Shown: positions 50,457 to 59,498 of the stretch, piece by piece | How the letters are laid out: each line of letters opens with the position of its first letter | Position numbering within the stretch: the first letter of the stretch is position 1 | Assembly (NCBI GenBank): GCA_018266775.1 | Contig: JAFDZS010000001.1 | Span: 248,001-312,000 of the forward strand | Reading direction: 5' to 3' | DNA from: Bacteroidota bacterium | Lineage (GTDB): Bacteria; Bacteroidota; Bacteroidia; Chitinophagales; Chitinophagaceae | Length of the DNA: 64,000 bases | The notes under the pieces: model-generated | What the model saw: only the letters and a program-made list of their open reading frames with translations | The model's database searches: none | What the model was told of the DNA's origin: nothing | Position numbers and translations under genes: made by a program

Positions 50457-52466
50457 TTACCACACATGCACCCTTTTCTCCTCCGGCAAATACACTTTAT
50501 CACCCGGCTTAATGCCAAAGGCATCATAAAAGGCCTGCATTTGCTGTATGGGAATGAGCGCACGCCATTGTGCTGGTGAATGCGGATCGGTTAATATCAA
50601 ATTGGCTGCAGTTTCCGGCAGTGCAATACCACGCCATACCTGCGCCCAGCTTAAAAAGAAACGCTGGTCGGGGGTAAAGCCATCAATTAATTCATTGCTT
50701 TGTCCCTCTTTGGTTTTTTTAAAGGCTTCGTATGCCATTGATACACCACCAAAGTCGGCAAGATTTTCACCCAGCGTTAATCTGCCGTTTACGTGTAAGC
50801 TATCCAGTACTTTTGCCGCATCGTATTGTTTTACCACGGCATCGGCCAGTTGTTTAAATTTATCCGCATCATCTTTGGTCCACCAGTCACGCAGGCTGCC
50901 GTCCGCATCGCTTTGGCGGCCCTGGTCGTCAAAGCCATGCGTCATTTCATGGCCAATCACCGCCATAATACCACCATAGTTAACGGCATCATCTGCCCCA
51001 AAATCGAAGAAGGGAAACTGCAAAATGCCCGCAGGGAATGTAATGGTATTTTGTGTGGAGTTGTAAGAGGCGTTTACCGTTGGCGTGGTAAAGCCAAACT
51101 CAGTACGGTCGATAGGTTTGCCCAGTTTATTAATGTTGTAGTTGTATGACCAGCGGCTGGCGCTTCTAACATTTTCAAGCAATGTATTTTTGTTGATCAC
51201 CACGCCTTCATATTGCTTCCATTTATCAGGATAAGCAATTTTCTTAGTAAAGGCCATCAGCTTATTCAATGCTTTGGTTTTTGTTTCTTCGCTCATCCAC
51301 GTTAATTTTTTTATGCGGCCGGCAAATGTTTCCTGCAGGTTGTTCACCATTTCCAGCATACGTTGCTTGGCTTCGGGTTTAAAATAACGGTCTACATATA
51401 ATTTGCCCAGCATTTCGCCCAGGCTGCCATCTATCAGGCCCGACATGCGTTGCCATCTTGGAGTAATTTCTTTTTGCCCGCTGATGGTTTTCTGGTATTC
51501 AAAATTAGCCTGCACAAAATCGTTGCTCAGGTAAGGTGCTGCAGATTTCAACACTTCAAATTTGGCAATGGCTTTCCATGTATCTAATGGTACAGCAACC
51601 AGCAGGCTGTCTAATCCATTAAAGAAAGAAGGTGTGCTTACAAGAATATAATCCTGTTTGGGAATATCCAGTGCAGTAAATACAGCAGATACATTAAACA
51701 CTTTAAAACGTGAAGAAAACTCATCAGGCGTAAATTTATTGTACCGCTTTTGAGGGTCACGCAGTTCCACGCGGCTCCATTGCGCTTTGGCTAATGCAGT
51801 TTCTGTTTTAATGATATTGTCTGCATAAACAGCAGCATCAGCGGCAGGCGTTCCGGTTAAAGTAAACAGCTTAGTAATGTATGTTTTTAATGCATTTCGT
51901 ACAGCAACGCTGCGGCTGTCGTTCTTTAAATAATAATCCCTGTCGGGTAATGTGGTGCCGCCCTGGCTCATGGATACCCTGTAAGTATTAATATCCTTCT
52001 GATCTTGTGTAACAAAAGCGCCAAACAAACCGCCAGCAGCACCGGCTTTTCTCAGTTGTAATAAATGAACCAGCAGGTCTTGCGTATTGCTGATGGCGTC
52101 AATAGCTTTTAAATCTTTCTGAATGGGTTTGGCACCCAGTTTTTCCAGTTGCATACTGTCCATACCGCTCAGGAAAAAATCACCGCACATTTGTTCAGCG
52201 TGGGTGCGGGTCTTTTTAGTGGATACATCCTCTAATATAATTTTTAACCTTTGTGAGGTGTTTTCCCTCAACTCATCAAAACTGCCCCAGCGGGTTTTGG
52301 TAGCGGGCATTACGGTATGTTTCAACCAGCCGCCGTTGGCATATTCATAAAAATCATCGCCGGGTTTTACAGTAAGATCCATATTGGCTTTGTCAATATA
52401 TTTCATTTGGGCCTGTACAAAAAAAGCAGGCGCTGCACATAACAGCAGCAATAAACATTTTTTCAT
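50457..52466 (-). CDS. M13-family (neprilysin-like) zinc metallopeptidase
   Basis: A 669-residue exported endopeptidase (signal MKKCLLLLLCAAPAFFVQAQ). The zinc site is H506-E507-x-x-H510 in VIGHEMTHGFDDQGR, with E567 in ENLADFGG as third ligand. NASYNSTQNTI and the C-terminal VHVW are family hallmarks. Length is that of bacterial PepO-like enzymes. It probably degrades short peptides in the periplasm or outside the cell. It is followed by a terminator; its upstream neighbour is divergent. Confidence 0.92.
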   Translation of the reverse strand: MKKCLLLLLCAAPAFFVQAQMKYIDKANMDLTVKPGDDFYEYANGGWLKHTVMPATKTRWGSFDELRENTSQRLKIILEDVSTKKTRTHAEQMCGDFFLSGMDSMQLEKLGAKPIQKDLKAIDAISNTQDLLVHLLQLRKAGAAGGLFGAFVTQDQKDINTYRVSMSQGGTTLPDRDYYLKNDSRSVAVRNALKTYITKLFTLTGTPAADAAVYADNIIKTETALAKAQWSRVELRDPQKRYNKFTPDEFSSRFKVFNVSAVFTALDIPKQDYILVSTPSFFNGLDSLLVAVPLDTWKAIAKFEVLKSAAPYLSNDFVQANFEYQKTISGQKEITPRWQRMSGLIDGSLGEMLGKLYVDRYFKPEAKQRMLEMVNNLQETFAGRIKKLTWMSEETKTKALNKLMAFTKKIAYPDKWKQYEGVVINKNTLLENVRSASRWSYNYNINKLGKPIDRTEFGFTTPTVNASYNSTQNTITFPAGILQFPFFDFGADDAVNYGGIMAVIGHEMTHGFDDQGRQSDADGSLRDWWTKDDADKFKQLADAVVKQYDAAKVLDSLHVNGRLTLGENLADFGGVSMAYEAFKKTKEGQSNELIDGFTPDQRFFLSWAQVWRGIALPETAANLILTDPHSPAQWRALIPIQQMQAFYDAFGIKPGDKVYLPEEKRVHVW

Positions 52467-52657
52467 ATTCTTACATATTTGTTTAGGAGGTTTACAAGTT
52501 AGCAGTTTTTACGGCTTGTTGTATTAAAAATATACCAGCGCTATTATTGCTGGTTGTATGGTTAAACAAGTTGTTACCCGATTGTGGTAAAATTACCGGG
52601 GCAAATTTTTGTGCATCTGTTAATTGCACTTAATCTTGCAACCCATATTGTACAGGT

Positions 52658-53710
52658 ATGATATATTTTAATGAAGCCGCCATAAGGCAGATCAGTATTC
52701 ATAAAACCGGGAACCCCGTGCTGGATGAAGCGCTGTTACTCAGCAACCAGCCGCTTACCATTACTGATGATGTGCTGAAACAATTACTGCTGCAGTATTT
52801 TTTACAGCCTTTCGAAAAAGTGAATGAAGTATATCACCTGCACCATGCCGCAGGCAGTGTGGATATGAATGAAGTGTATCGTTTCACCACCCAGGTTTTT
52901 GATGATGAAAAAGATTTTCATAGCAGCAGTAAACAACTGGCACAGCAACTGTACAATGTAAGCAACCATCCTAATATTAAAGGCGGGGAATTATACGTGG
53001 TTCATTTTGACAAAGTACAAATTGAAGGGGAACTGCATGAAGCCGTGGGCCTGTTTAAATCAGAAAATAAAGAAGCGTATATAACCGTACAGCAGCAACC
53101 GGAAGGTTTTATGCTGCAGTATGAAGAGCAGGCCATCAACATCAAAAAGCTGGATAAGGGTTGTATCATTTTCAACACCAAAAAAGAAGAAGGGTATATG
53201 GTTGCGGTTATTGACCACACCAACCGCAGCGAGGCACAATACTGGATGGATGATTTTTTACAACTCAAAATCCGCAACAACAATTATAACCAAACCAATA
53301 CCGTATTAAGCCTGTATAAAACTTTTGTAACGGAAAAAATGGATGAAGTGTTTGGACTGGAGCGAACAGATAAGATTGACCTGCTCAACCGTTCCATCCA
53401 ATACTTTAAAAGCAACGATCACTTTAACCTGGATGATTTTGGCAACGAAGTAATTGGTAACGAACAGGGCATTGCCTTATTCAATGAATATAAAAAGCAG
53501 CAGGAAGTTTTATATGATACCCCTTTCCCTAACGAGTTTACCATACACGATATGGCCGTAAAAAAACAGGCCCGTGTGTTTAAAAGCGTTTTAAAGCTGG
53601 ATAAGAATTTTCATATTTACATTCATGGCAACCGCGAGCTGATTGAAAAGGGTTTTGATGAAGAAAGAAATATGAGTTATTATAAAGTGTATTTCAGGGA
53701 AGAGAAATAA
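52658..53710 (+). CDS. Nucleoid-associated protein (NdpA/YejK family)
   Basis: A 350-residue member of the 37-kDa nucleoid-associated family. The family pattern is recognisable in the N-terminal region with VYHLHHAAGSVDMNEVY, GGELYVVHFDKVQIEGE and the C-terminal HDMAVKKQARVFKSVLKLD. DNA association is known for E. coli YejK; the function in Bacteroidota is unclear. TAATCTTG at 52631-52638 is a near -7 match. It ends at an unusual hairpin with tandem repeats in its loop. Confidence 0.75.
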   Translation: MIYFNEAAIRQISIHKTGNPVLDEALLLSNQPLTITDDVLKQLLLQYFLQPFEKVNEVYHLHHAAGSVDMNEVYRFTTQVFDDEKDFHSSSKQLAQQLYNVSNHPNIKGGELYVVHFDKVQIEGELHEAVGLFKSENKEAYITVQQQPEGFMLQYEEQAINIKKLDKGCIIFNTKKEEGYMVAVIDHTNRSEAQYWMDDFLQLKIRNNNYNQTNTVLSLYKTFVTEKMDEVFGLERTDKIDLLNRSIQYFKSNDHFNLDDFGNEVIGNEQGIALFNEYKKQQEVLYDTPFPNEFTIHDMAVKKQARVFKSVLKLDKNFHIYIHGNRELIEKGFDEERNMSYYKVYFREEK

Positions 53711-53802
53711 AAAAGATGTTTACGTTGTCATATTGAGCGAAGTCGAAATAGAGCGAAGTCGAAATAGAGCGAAGTCGAAATAAGGCAACGTAAACATCTT
53801 TT
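53711..53802. terminator. Long hairpin (probable bidirectional terminator) with tandem repeats in its loop
   Basis: AAAAGATGTTTACGTTG (53711-53727) pairs perfectly with 53786-53802. The T-rich ends on both strands suit two convergent genes. The 58-base loop consists mainly of three copies of a 16-bp unit. Confidence 0.7.
53735..53782 (+). repeat. Three tandem copies of a 16-bp unit
   Basis: GAGCGAAGTCGAAATA occurs at 53735-53750, 53751-53766 and 53767-53782 without mismatch, inside the loop of the hairpin above. Confidence 0.9.
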
Positions 53803-53822
53803 CTTTTAATAAAGCAATATGT

Positions 53823-54335
53823 TTATACTAATAGCATAATCACCGTAAGAATAATACCCGCCAGGGTAAAATACAATCCTTTTTTAAAGATGCTGGTTTT
53901 AGGCATAAACATCCAGAAGGAAGAAAGTACAAAGAACAATAAGGCCACTGCAAAAAATACATTTAAAAAGAATAACGGTTCTTTAGTGCTGGCCTTGTGC
54001 AGGTGAGTAAGTTTATCAATAAAGGGCGGCAATGTGGTGATGGTATAATGTGCAGTACCGCTTACCGTATCATAATCGCCCTGCTTAAATGTTTTTACGC
54101 TGCCGCTGACAGAAAGAATTTTAAGGTCACGCATGCGTACGGCTTTACCAAGGTCATCATTGTTAAGGCCGGGTTTCAGTTGTTCGGTAACCAGTTTATC
54201 TCTTTTTAAAAAATGCGTATCGCGGAAAATAAGTACAAAACCGCTTAATGCATAAATGGCCATAATGCCTGCAAGAAAAAATCCTAAATACCGGTGGTAC
54301 ACCCGCATGGTGTTGTGTAAGGTTGCTTTGCTCAT
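53823..54335 (-). CDS. PepSY-associated membrane protein
   Basis: A 170-residue protein with three membrane helices. A first helix after RVYHRYLGFFLAGIMAIYAL is typical of PepSY_TM proteins, with H14 and Y15 near the membrane. A periplasmic domain (~50-105) follows, then two helices (LFFLNVFFAVALLFFVL and FTLAGIILTVIMLLV). Relatives act in iron or heme reduction or as small regulatory membrane proteins; the role here is unknown. ATG 54335 (MSKATLHNTMRVYHRY) is preferred over an upstream start 45 bases earlier. Confidence 0.68.
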   Translation of the reverse strand: MSKATLHNTMRVYHRYLGFFLAGIMAIYALSGFVLIFRDTHFLKRDKLVTEQLKPGLNNDDLGKAVRMRDLKILSVSGSVKTFKQGDYDTVSGTAHYTITTLPPFIDKLTHLHKASTKEPLFFLNVFFAVALLFFVLSSFWMFMPKTSIFKKGLYFTLAGIILTVIMLLV

Positions 54336-54523
54336 GTTGATTGCTGATTGTTTGCTGCAAAGAAAAGCATTGGCCTGCAATTAAAAATAATGGGCCGGAA
54401 AATAGTTTTCAAATTCAGGAAAAATTAACGCACTGGTAATGCAGTATCTTATTACAACAAAGAATTTTCCCTTATCATTCCTGCCTATATTCAATATCTT
54501 TAAGTTTCTAAACCAAAACAAAA

Positions 54524-55243
54524 GTGCACATCAAACTTCTTGCATTCAGCAGTTCACGGGTGGGCAATGGCGGTTATCTGGAAGCCGCAGCGCCAGTTAT
54601 TCATGAGTTTTTAGGAGATCAGCCTTTGCGTATCGCCTTTGTTCCTTTTGCATCGGCAGACGGTAATTATGAAGCGTATACCCAGATGGTGCGTACCGGC
54701 TTAAAAGAGCTGCCTTATCACATCAATACCGTGCAAAATGCAAACGATCATACTACCGTTTCCGGAGCGGATGTTATAGTTGTTGGCGGCGGCAATACAT
54801 TTAAACTGCTGCACGATTTATATGCCGGCAACCTGTTACAATTAATAAAAGAAAAAGTGCAGCAGGGTACACCTTATATTGGCTGGAGTGCAGGCAGTAA
54901 TATTACCGGTGCCACTATCTGCACCACTAACGATATGCCCATCATCAACCCCGGCAGTTTTGATGCATTACAGTTCTTACCATTCCAGATCAACCCGCAT
55001 TATTATAACCAGCCAGTAAGTGGTTTCAATGGCGAAACACGGGATCAGCGGCTGACAGAATTTTTAACACTCAACCCATCCAAAAAAATTGTTGGCCTGC
55101 CGGAGGGCACAGTCCTGCATTTCGACCAGGGAAAATTATCTTTATTCGGTAAAGCCAATGGTGTTTTATTTACCCGGCAAAATAATGAAGTGATCAAATC
55201 GGCCATTCATCATGGTGATGATATCAGTTATTTACTGCAATAA
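54524..55243 (+). CDS. pepE: Dipeptidase E (aspartyl dipeptidase, S51 family)
   Basis: A 239-residue serine peptidase that releases N-terminal aspartate from dipeptides. The nucleophile is S122 in IGWSAGSNI, and VVGGGNTFKLLHDL and MPIINPGSFDALQFLPFQ are PepE signatures. The start codon is GTG at 54524, directly before the first beta strand. Its TAA is immediately followed by the ATG of the next gene, so the two are co-transcribed, although no functional link is obvious. Confidence 0.88.
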   Translation: MHIKLLAFSSSRVGNGGYLEAAAPVIHEFLGDQPLRIAFVPFASADGNYEAYTQMVRTGLKELPYHINTVQNANDHTTVSGADVIVVGGGNTFKLLHDLYAGNLLQLIKEKVQQGTPYIGWSAGSNITGATICTTNDMPIINPGSFDALQFLPFQINPHYYNQPVSGFNGETRDQRLTEFLTLNPSKKIVGLPEGTVLHFDQGKLSLFGKANGVLFTRQNNEVIKSAIHHGDDISYLLQ

Positions 55244-56497
55244 ATGGAAACCGCACACGCAGATTATACCACTACTGTTTTAATTGCCGGCGCAGGGCCC
55301 GCAGGCGCCTCCACGGCCATCTTCCTGGCCAAAGAAAAAATAAGCCATATTATTATCGACAAAGCTTCTTTTCCGCGTGATAAAGTTTGCGGCGATGCCA
55401 TCAGTGGCAAATCGCTGGGTATGCTCCGGCGCATTACTGATGATTGGGAAGAAAAATTTGTACACAACCATAAAGGATCCGTAAGTAACGGCATCAGGTT
55501 TGTTGCCCCAAATGGCAAAAGCCTCGATGTTCCTTTTTCCAGCAAAGCGCAAAGCAATACAATCAACGGCTTTGTAAGCCGGCGTATGGAGTTCGACAAC
55601 AACCTGGTTAAACAGTTAGATACAGCATATACCACATTCCTTCCTCAAACATCGCTTGAAGCCATTACTGAAACACCCGAAGGCTTGCTGGTTACCGTTG
55701 TACAAAACGGCATCAGCAAAACTATTTTCACACAATTAATTGTTGGTGCCGAAGGGCGCAGCAGTATGGTGGCAAAAAAACTGGCCGGGCACAGTATGGA
55801 GCCGGCGCATTTCAGTGCAGGCATCAGGGCATATTATCAAAACGTAAAAGGCCTGCACACTGAAGGATTTATTGAGCTGCATTTTATAAAAGCCGTACAA
55901 CCGGGTTATGTATGGATATTTCCTTTACCCAACGGCGCCTGCAATGTGGGTGTGGGCATGCTCAGCAAAAGTATTGCGGCACGCAAAGCCAATTTAAGGC
56001 AGTTAATGCAGGATTGCATTAATACCCATCCGCAATTGAAAGAACGTTTTGCCGGTGCGGTGGCAGAGGGCCCGTTTGAAGGTTGGGGTTTACCGTTAGG
56101 TTCTAAAAAAAGAAAGTTGAGCGGTAATCGTTTTATTTTAACCGGTGATGCAGCATCGTTAATAGATCCCTTCACCGGTGAAGGTATTGGCAATGCCATG
56201 GTATCGGGCCTGGTGGCATCCCGTACTATTGCAAAAGCAGTTGCAGCCAATGAGTATTCAGCCGCATTGTTATCTGCTTATGATGCGGAGTTGTATAATA
56301 AACTGTGGGCAGAGTTAAAGCTGGGGCATTATTTGCAAACACTATCCAGCAAACCTGCTTTATTTAATTTTGTGGTAAGCAAGGCCTTAAAGAGTAAATC
56401 ACTCCGCGATACGTTAACGTGTATGTTCGAAAATGTAAACATCCGCAAGCAACTCACTAATCCTTTATTTTATTTGCGTATTCTTTTTAACCGGTAA
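55244..56497 (+). CDS. Geranylgeranyl-reductase-family FAD oxidoreductase
   Basis: A 417-residue flavoprotein. The dinucleotide fold is IAGAGPAGASTAIFLAKE (12-29), the second FAD motif is LTGDAASLIDPFTGEGIGNA, and PRDKVCGDAISG is the cysteine motif typical of the family. Archaeal and plastid members saturate isoprenoid chains; bacterial members include many with unknown substrates, and a quinone or lipid is possible. It starts right after the pepE stop. Confidence 0.85.
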   Translation: METAHADYTTTVLIAGAGPAGASTAIFLAKEKISHIIIDKASFPRDKVCGDAISGKSLGMLRRITDDWEEKFVHNHKGSVSNGIRFVAPNGKSLDVPFSSKAQSNTINGFVSRRMEFDNNLVKQLDTAYTTFLPQTSLEAITETPEGLLVTVVQNGISKTIFTQLIVGAEGRSSMVAKKLAGHSMEPAHFSAGIRAYYQNVKGLHTEGFIELHFIKAVQPGYVWIFPLPNGACNVGVGMLSKSIAARKANLRQLMQDCINTHPQLKERFAGAVAEGPFEGWGLPLGSKKRKLSGNRFILTGDAASLIDPFTGEGIGNAMVSGLVASRTIAKAVAANEYSAALLSAYDAELYNKLWAELKLGHYLQTLSSKPALFNFVVSKALKSKSLRDTLTCMFENVNIRKQLTNPLFYLRILFNR

Positions 56498-56620
56498 AAC
56501 AGTACAACACAAGTTTTGATACAGGCAACAAGGCCTGCATCAAATACCTGTATTGTTTGGTATTATGTAACGTGGGATGGTTTAATGTTCTGCAAATGAG
56601 AAACAAACGGAAACAAATCT

Positions 56621-56722
56621 CTATTTCATTTTATACAGTACAATAGCAAGGATGATCAAAAATGCAATAGAAAACAAAATGACCCTTACCGTGGGGAACT
56701 CGGGTTTCTTCAGCTCCTCCAT
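56621..56722 (-). CDS. 33-residue membrane miniprotein
   Basis: A short frame encoding a soluble N-terminus (MEELKKPEFPTVRV) and one membrane helix (ILFSIAFLIILAIVLYKMK). The composition is strongly protein-like, with a charged start, a single helix and a basic end. A longer in-frame extension to 56845 reads like non-coding sequence. Function is unknown; single-helix miniproteins often associate with larger membrane complexes. Confidence is limited by size. Confidence 0.4.
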   Translation of the reverse strand: MEELKKPEFPTVRVILFSIAFLIILAIVLYKMK

Positions 56723-57230
56723 AAATAAAAATGGTGTTTTAATGGTGAAAAAATTGGGTTTACGAAAAAGGTGTGTCCTTACACGTTTTAGCCGGTAGCG
56801 GGCATCTCGAAACGCCCTAGCACAACTAAAAGTAAAGGAACACACCTTTTCCAGGTGCGTTCTCTTTAACTTACCCTGTGCTAAATTTTCGAGATTTTGC
56901 TACTCAGAGTTCGTTATTGGGAACACCAATATTTTCTAATCGCGAAAATAGTATTTATTGTAGTCATAATTAATAATGCAAATCAAATTTTTGCCATCAG
57001 CAGGTATAAATACAGACAAGGAAGGTTATTTTAGTACACACACAACGGTGAGTTTTACACTATAGGTGTGTATAGCTGCGCATTAATATGGTACAGTTAT
57101 ACCAGCCCGGGGTTAGCCGGTTGTACTTTTTACCATATCTTAGCTGAAACAAACGGGATACAAAGATTGTAATTTTTTCTTACAGAAAAACAATTTTTGT
57201 ATAATTAATTATACACATTCTGTTAATAAA
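56723..57230. other. Gene-free region before the XRE regulator
   Basis: About 500 bases. It holds an imperfect inverted repeat (AAAAAGGTGTGTCC near 56764 and GGAACACACCTTTT near 56840) and, at the right end, the palindrome before the XRE gene. No gene was found. Confidence 0.4.
57200..57213. promoter_or_regulatory. 14-bp palindrome upstream of the XRE regulator
   Basis: TATAATTAATTATA is perfectly self-complementary and lies 18 bases before the regulator's start. It is a likely autoregulatory operator, though A+T-only palindromes arise easily. Confidence 0.4.
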
Positions 57231-57644
57231 TTGAACAAACTTTCTCATAATTTATTATTTCTCCGCAAAAACCGCGGGCTTTCGCAAGATGCTATGCCGC
57301 AACTGGTGGGCATCTCACGGGTTACCTGGTCTAATTGGGAAAATGGCCGTACTGAACCTGAAGTTGAAAAGTTATTGAACATTGCCGGGATTTTTAAAGT
57401 TTCCGTTGATGACCTTATCAAAACAGACCTTTCTCAAAACACACATTTAATTAAAGACGAAAAAGCACACCTGAACTGGAAGTCTGGCACTGTTTACGAA
57501 ACCAATGACAGCATCAGCGCCGTTAGTGAACCTGAACCAGATTATGGCAAACTAAAAAGCGAAGAAGTGAACTGGCTGATTTTAAAACAACTGAACTCCC
57601 TTGCCAACGATATTATCCTCATTAAGAAAAAACTGGGGTTATAA
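57231..57644 (+). CDS. XRE-family helix-turn-helix regulator
   Basis: A 137-residue DNA-binding protein. Residues 1-62 are a Cro/CI-type domain: NLLFLRKNRGLSQDAMPQLV, GISRVTWSNWENGRTEP (recognition helix) and KLLNIAGIFKVSVDDLIK. The C-terminal part ends in a helix (NWLILKQLNSLANDIILIKKKL), probably for dimerisation. The start appears to be TTG at 57231, as no ATG precedes the domain. No partner toxin or phage gene is adjacent. Confidence 0.8.
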   Translation: MNKLSHNLLFLRKNRGLSQDAMPQLVGISRVTWSNWENGRTEPEVEKLLNIAGIFKVSVDDLIKTDLSQNTHLIKDEKAHLNWKSGTVYETNDSISAVSEPEPDYGKLKSEEVNWLILKQLNSLANDIILIKKKLGL

Positions 57645-57804
57645 TTTGTTACGCTGTGCCTGCGCCGGTACATCTAATGGCAAATCTGAAACCGTTCATC
57701 TTTCTAATGAATTCAAGTTGATAGTTAAAAAGTGGTTTTATTTAATGTAAATGCTAAGATAAACATTACGGGTTTGAGCAGAAAACCTTTAAACAGCAAC
57801 TGTC

Positions 57805-58365
57805 TTATTTCAAATTCTTCCAGTTTTCACTATTTTTAATTCTGTAGATTGTCATTTGACTTACTTTATATTTTGTTGCAATCTTCTTTACTGTCAAATT
57901 ACTTTTTGAATTATCCAATAATTTTTTGATAGCTTTTACCTTTCTAACATCCAATTTGAGTCCTTTTCTTAATTCCGCTTGTCTTTTTTTGAAAGCTATT
58001 TTTTGAGGACTGAATTGCTGGTGGCTGCTTACTTTTTCCAATGTAGCCCATTCTAAATTATTGCATCTATTATCGATCTTTTTGTGATTGAGGTGTATAA
58101 CAAACTTATGTTTTGGAGAAGGTTTTTTACAAAATTCTTTTGCAACTTCCCGATGTATGTAAATGGTGTAATTACCTCCCTGAATATGGAGATTTAGAGA
58201 TCTGTAACCAGACGTAAGGGACCCTGTTAACAATTTTCTATCTTTGATATCTTTAGTGAAACTTGCCACCCTTCCAAGGGATGATACTGCATATTTTCGA
58301 TTTGTTAAAGTGCTACCTGGAAACTGGATAGGTTTCCAGACTTCGCCAATGACTTTTTTTACCAT
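57805..58365 (-). CDS. NUMOD4/HNH endonuclease (homing type)
   Basis: A 186-residue nuclease. The NUMOD4 motif is at the N-terminus (GEVWKPIQFPG ... YAVSSLGRVASF, about 7-36). The HNH core is VIHLNHKKIDNRCNNLEWAT (89-108), with H91, N93/H94 and N102/N103. A C-terminal helix-turn-helix (~155-183, TVKKIATKYKVSQMTIYRIK) would bind DNA. It resembles free-standing homing endonucleases of phage and Bacteroidota genomes. No intron or intein is visible around it. It is A+T-rich relative to the core genes. Confidence 0.82.
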   Translation of the reverse strand: MVKKVIGEVWKPIQFPGSTLTNRKYAVSSLGRVASFTKDIKDRKLLTGSLTSGYRSLNLHIQGGNYTIYIHREVAKEFCKKPSPKHKFVIHLNHKKIDNRCNNLEWATLEKVSSHQQFSPQKIAFKKRQAELRKGLKLDVRKVKAIKKLLDNSKSNLTVKKIATKYKVSQMTIYRIKNSENWKNLK

Positions 58366-58502
58366 ATTTATTAGTATTAAAAAATGAAGTTATTCTTGCA
58401 AATAAAGATAACGTTAAATATAATTGACTAAACTATTAGCAATAGACGAAAATATTATAAGCTTTATAAAATCGATTTTGTTCCAGTTCGCAAAACGCTT
58501 AC

Positions 58503-59498
58503 TTAATTTATCGGAACACCATAAATTTGGTCTTCTCCCCATTGTGTACTTCCAAAGTTTGTTACCGCGAAACCAGTTGGAGTGCCCGGCATACTTTCTC
58601 CCCAGGCATAATAATAATATCTTTTTGTTGTTGCCGATGTATTGTTGATAAACAATATCCCATTAACTAATCCATAGCGCATTGGATATGCCAGAGTGCC
58701 ACTCACCAGCCAGGAGCCAATTATATCGGGCGATACGGTGGTACCACCAGCTGTATTGGAGAGAGAACTTCTTAACCAGATACCCTGTCCAAACGGAACT
58801 TGGTTTCCTCCGTTTGATGCCAACATGACGATATTCACCAGCCATTTACCTGGAGCAAGATCTATGTAAGAACCCGTTGAAACAGGAACTGTGGTGCCAT
58901 TTAAAGACGCCCCTGAAGTATTTAATACTGCCTGTGCAGAAACTACTGTGCCTGCAGTGGCAACCCAATGTGCAAGGCCATTATTATCTGATACCAGTGT
59001 TTTATTTGCTCCCTGTGTACCATCCTTAATCATAAGGGTACCATCTACCTCCAATTTGGCAGCTGGGGCATTTGCTCCTGTATTAATCCCAACATTTCCC
59101 TTGTTAAAAACAATGTTGGTGCTGGTGCTGTCTGCAGCAGTTTGGGTTACTGCATTTCGCCACACTTCTTTAGGAGAGGTGTATCCTTCACTAATTAACC
59201 TGAGCCATTTAGTACCATCGCAATAGTACAGGCCCGGACTAACTATATTGGGGGATGTTCCGGCTGAAGCCGTATTGTATACCACCATGCCAGGAATAAA
59301 TGCGTTAAGGGGAGCATAACTATTTGTGGCTGTTAAAGCAAGCCGCGGTAATAAAATTCCTTTATTTGAAGACTCAATTTCGAGGGCGGCATTTGCGTTT
59401 ACTATGGAAGGGTTGTTTCCGATTTTTATTTGACACAAAACCTTTGTTATTACCAGGTTGCAGCTAATAAATAGTAATACAAGTCTGACTTTTTTCAT
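58503..59498 (-). CDS. Secreted protein with tail-fibre-like N-terminal region
   Basis: A 331-residue exported protein (signal about 1-23). NANAALEIESSNKGILLPRL followed by PGMVVYNTA is the recurring head region of Bacteroidota surface proteins related to phage-tail-fibre repeats. VGINTGANAPAAKLEVDGTL is a second such element. The C-terminal ~130 residues are a beta-rich domain (SYIDLAPGKWLVNIVML). No enzymatic motif and no T9SS sorting domain are visible. It shares strand with the large T9SS protein upstream, but a hairpin lies between. Confidence 0.68.
   Translation of the reverse strand: MKKVRLVLLFISCNLVITKVLCQIKIGNNPSIVNANAALEIESSNKGILLPRLALTATNSYAPLNAFIPGMVVYNTASAGTSPNIVSPGLYYCDGTKWLRLISEGYTSPKEVWRNAVTQTAADSTSTNIVFNKGNVGINTGANAPAAKLEVDGTLMIKDGTQGANKTLVSDNNGLAHWVATAGTVVSAQAVLNTSGASLNGTTVPVSTGSYIDLAPGKWLVNIVMLASNGGNQVPFGQGIWLRSSLSNTAGGTTVSPDIIGSWLVSGTLAYPMRYGLVNGILFINNTSATTKRYYYYAWGESMPGTPTGFAVTNFGSTQWGEDQIYGVPIN

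Noticed and set aside
53735-53782. CRISPR array
   Set aside because: The three units are contiguous 16-bp tandem repeats without spacers and with no cas genes.
56515-56544. Hairpin after the geranylgeranyl-reductase-type gene
   Set aside because: TTTGATACAGGC pairs imperfectly with GCCTGCATCAAA, but no T-run follows, so a terminator could not be supported.
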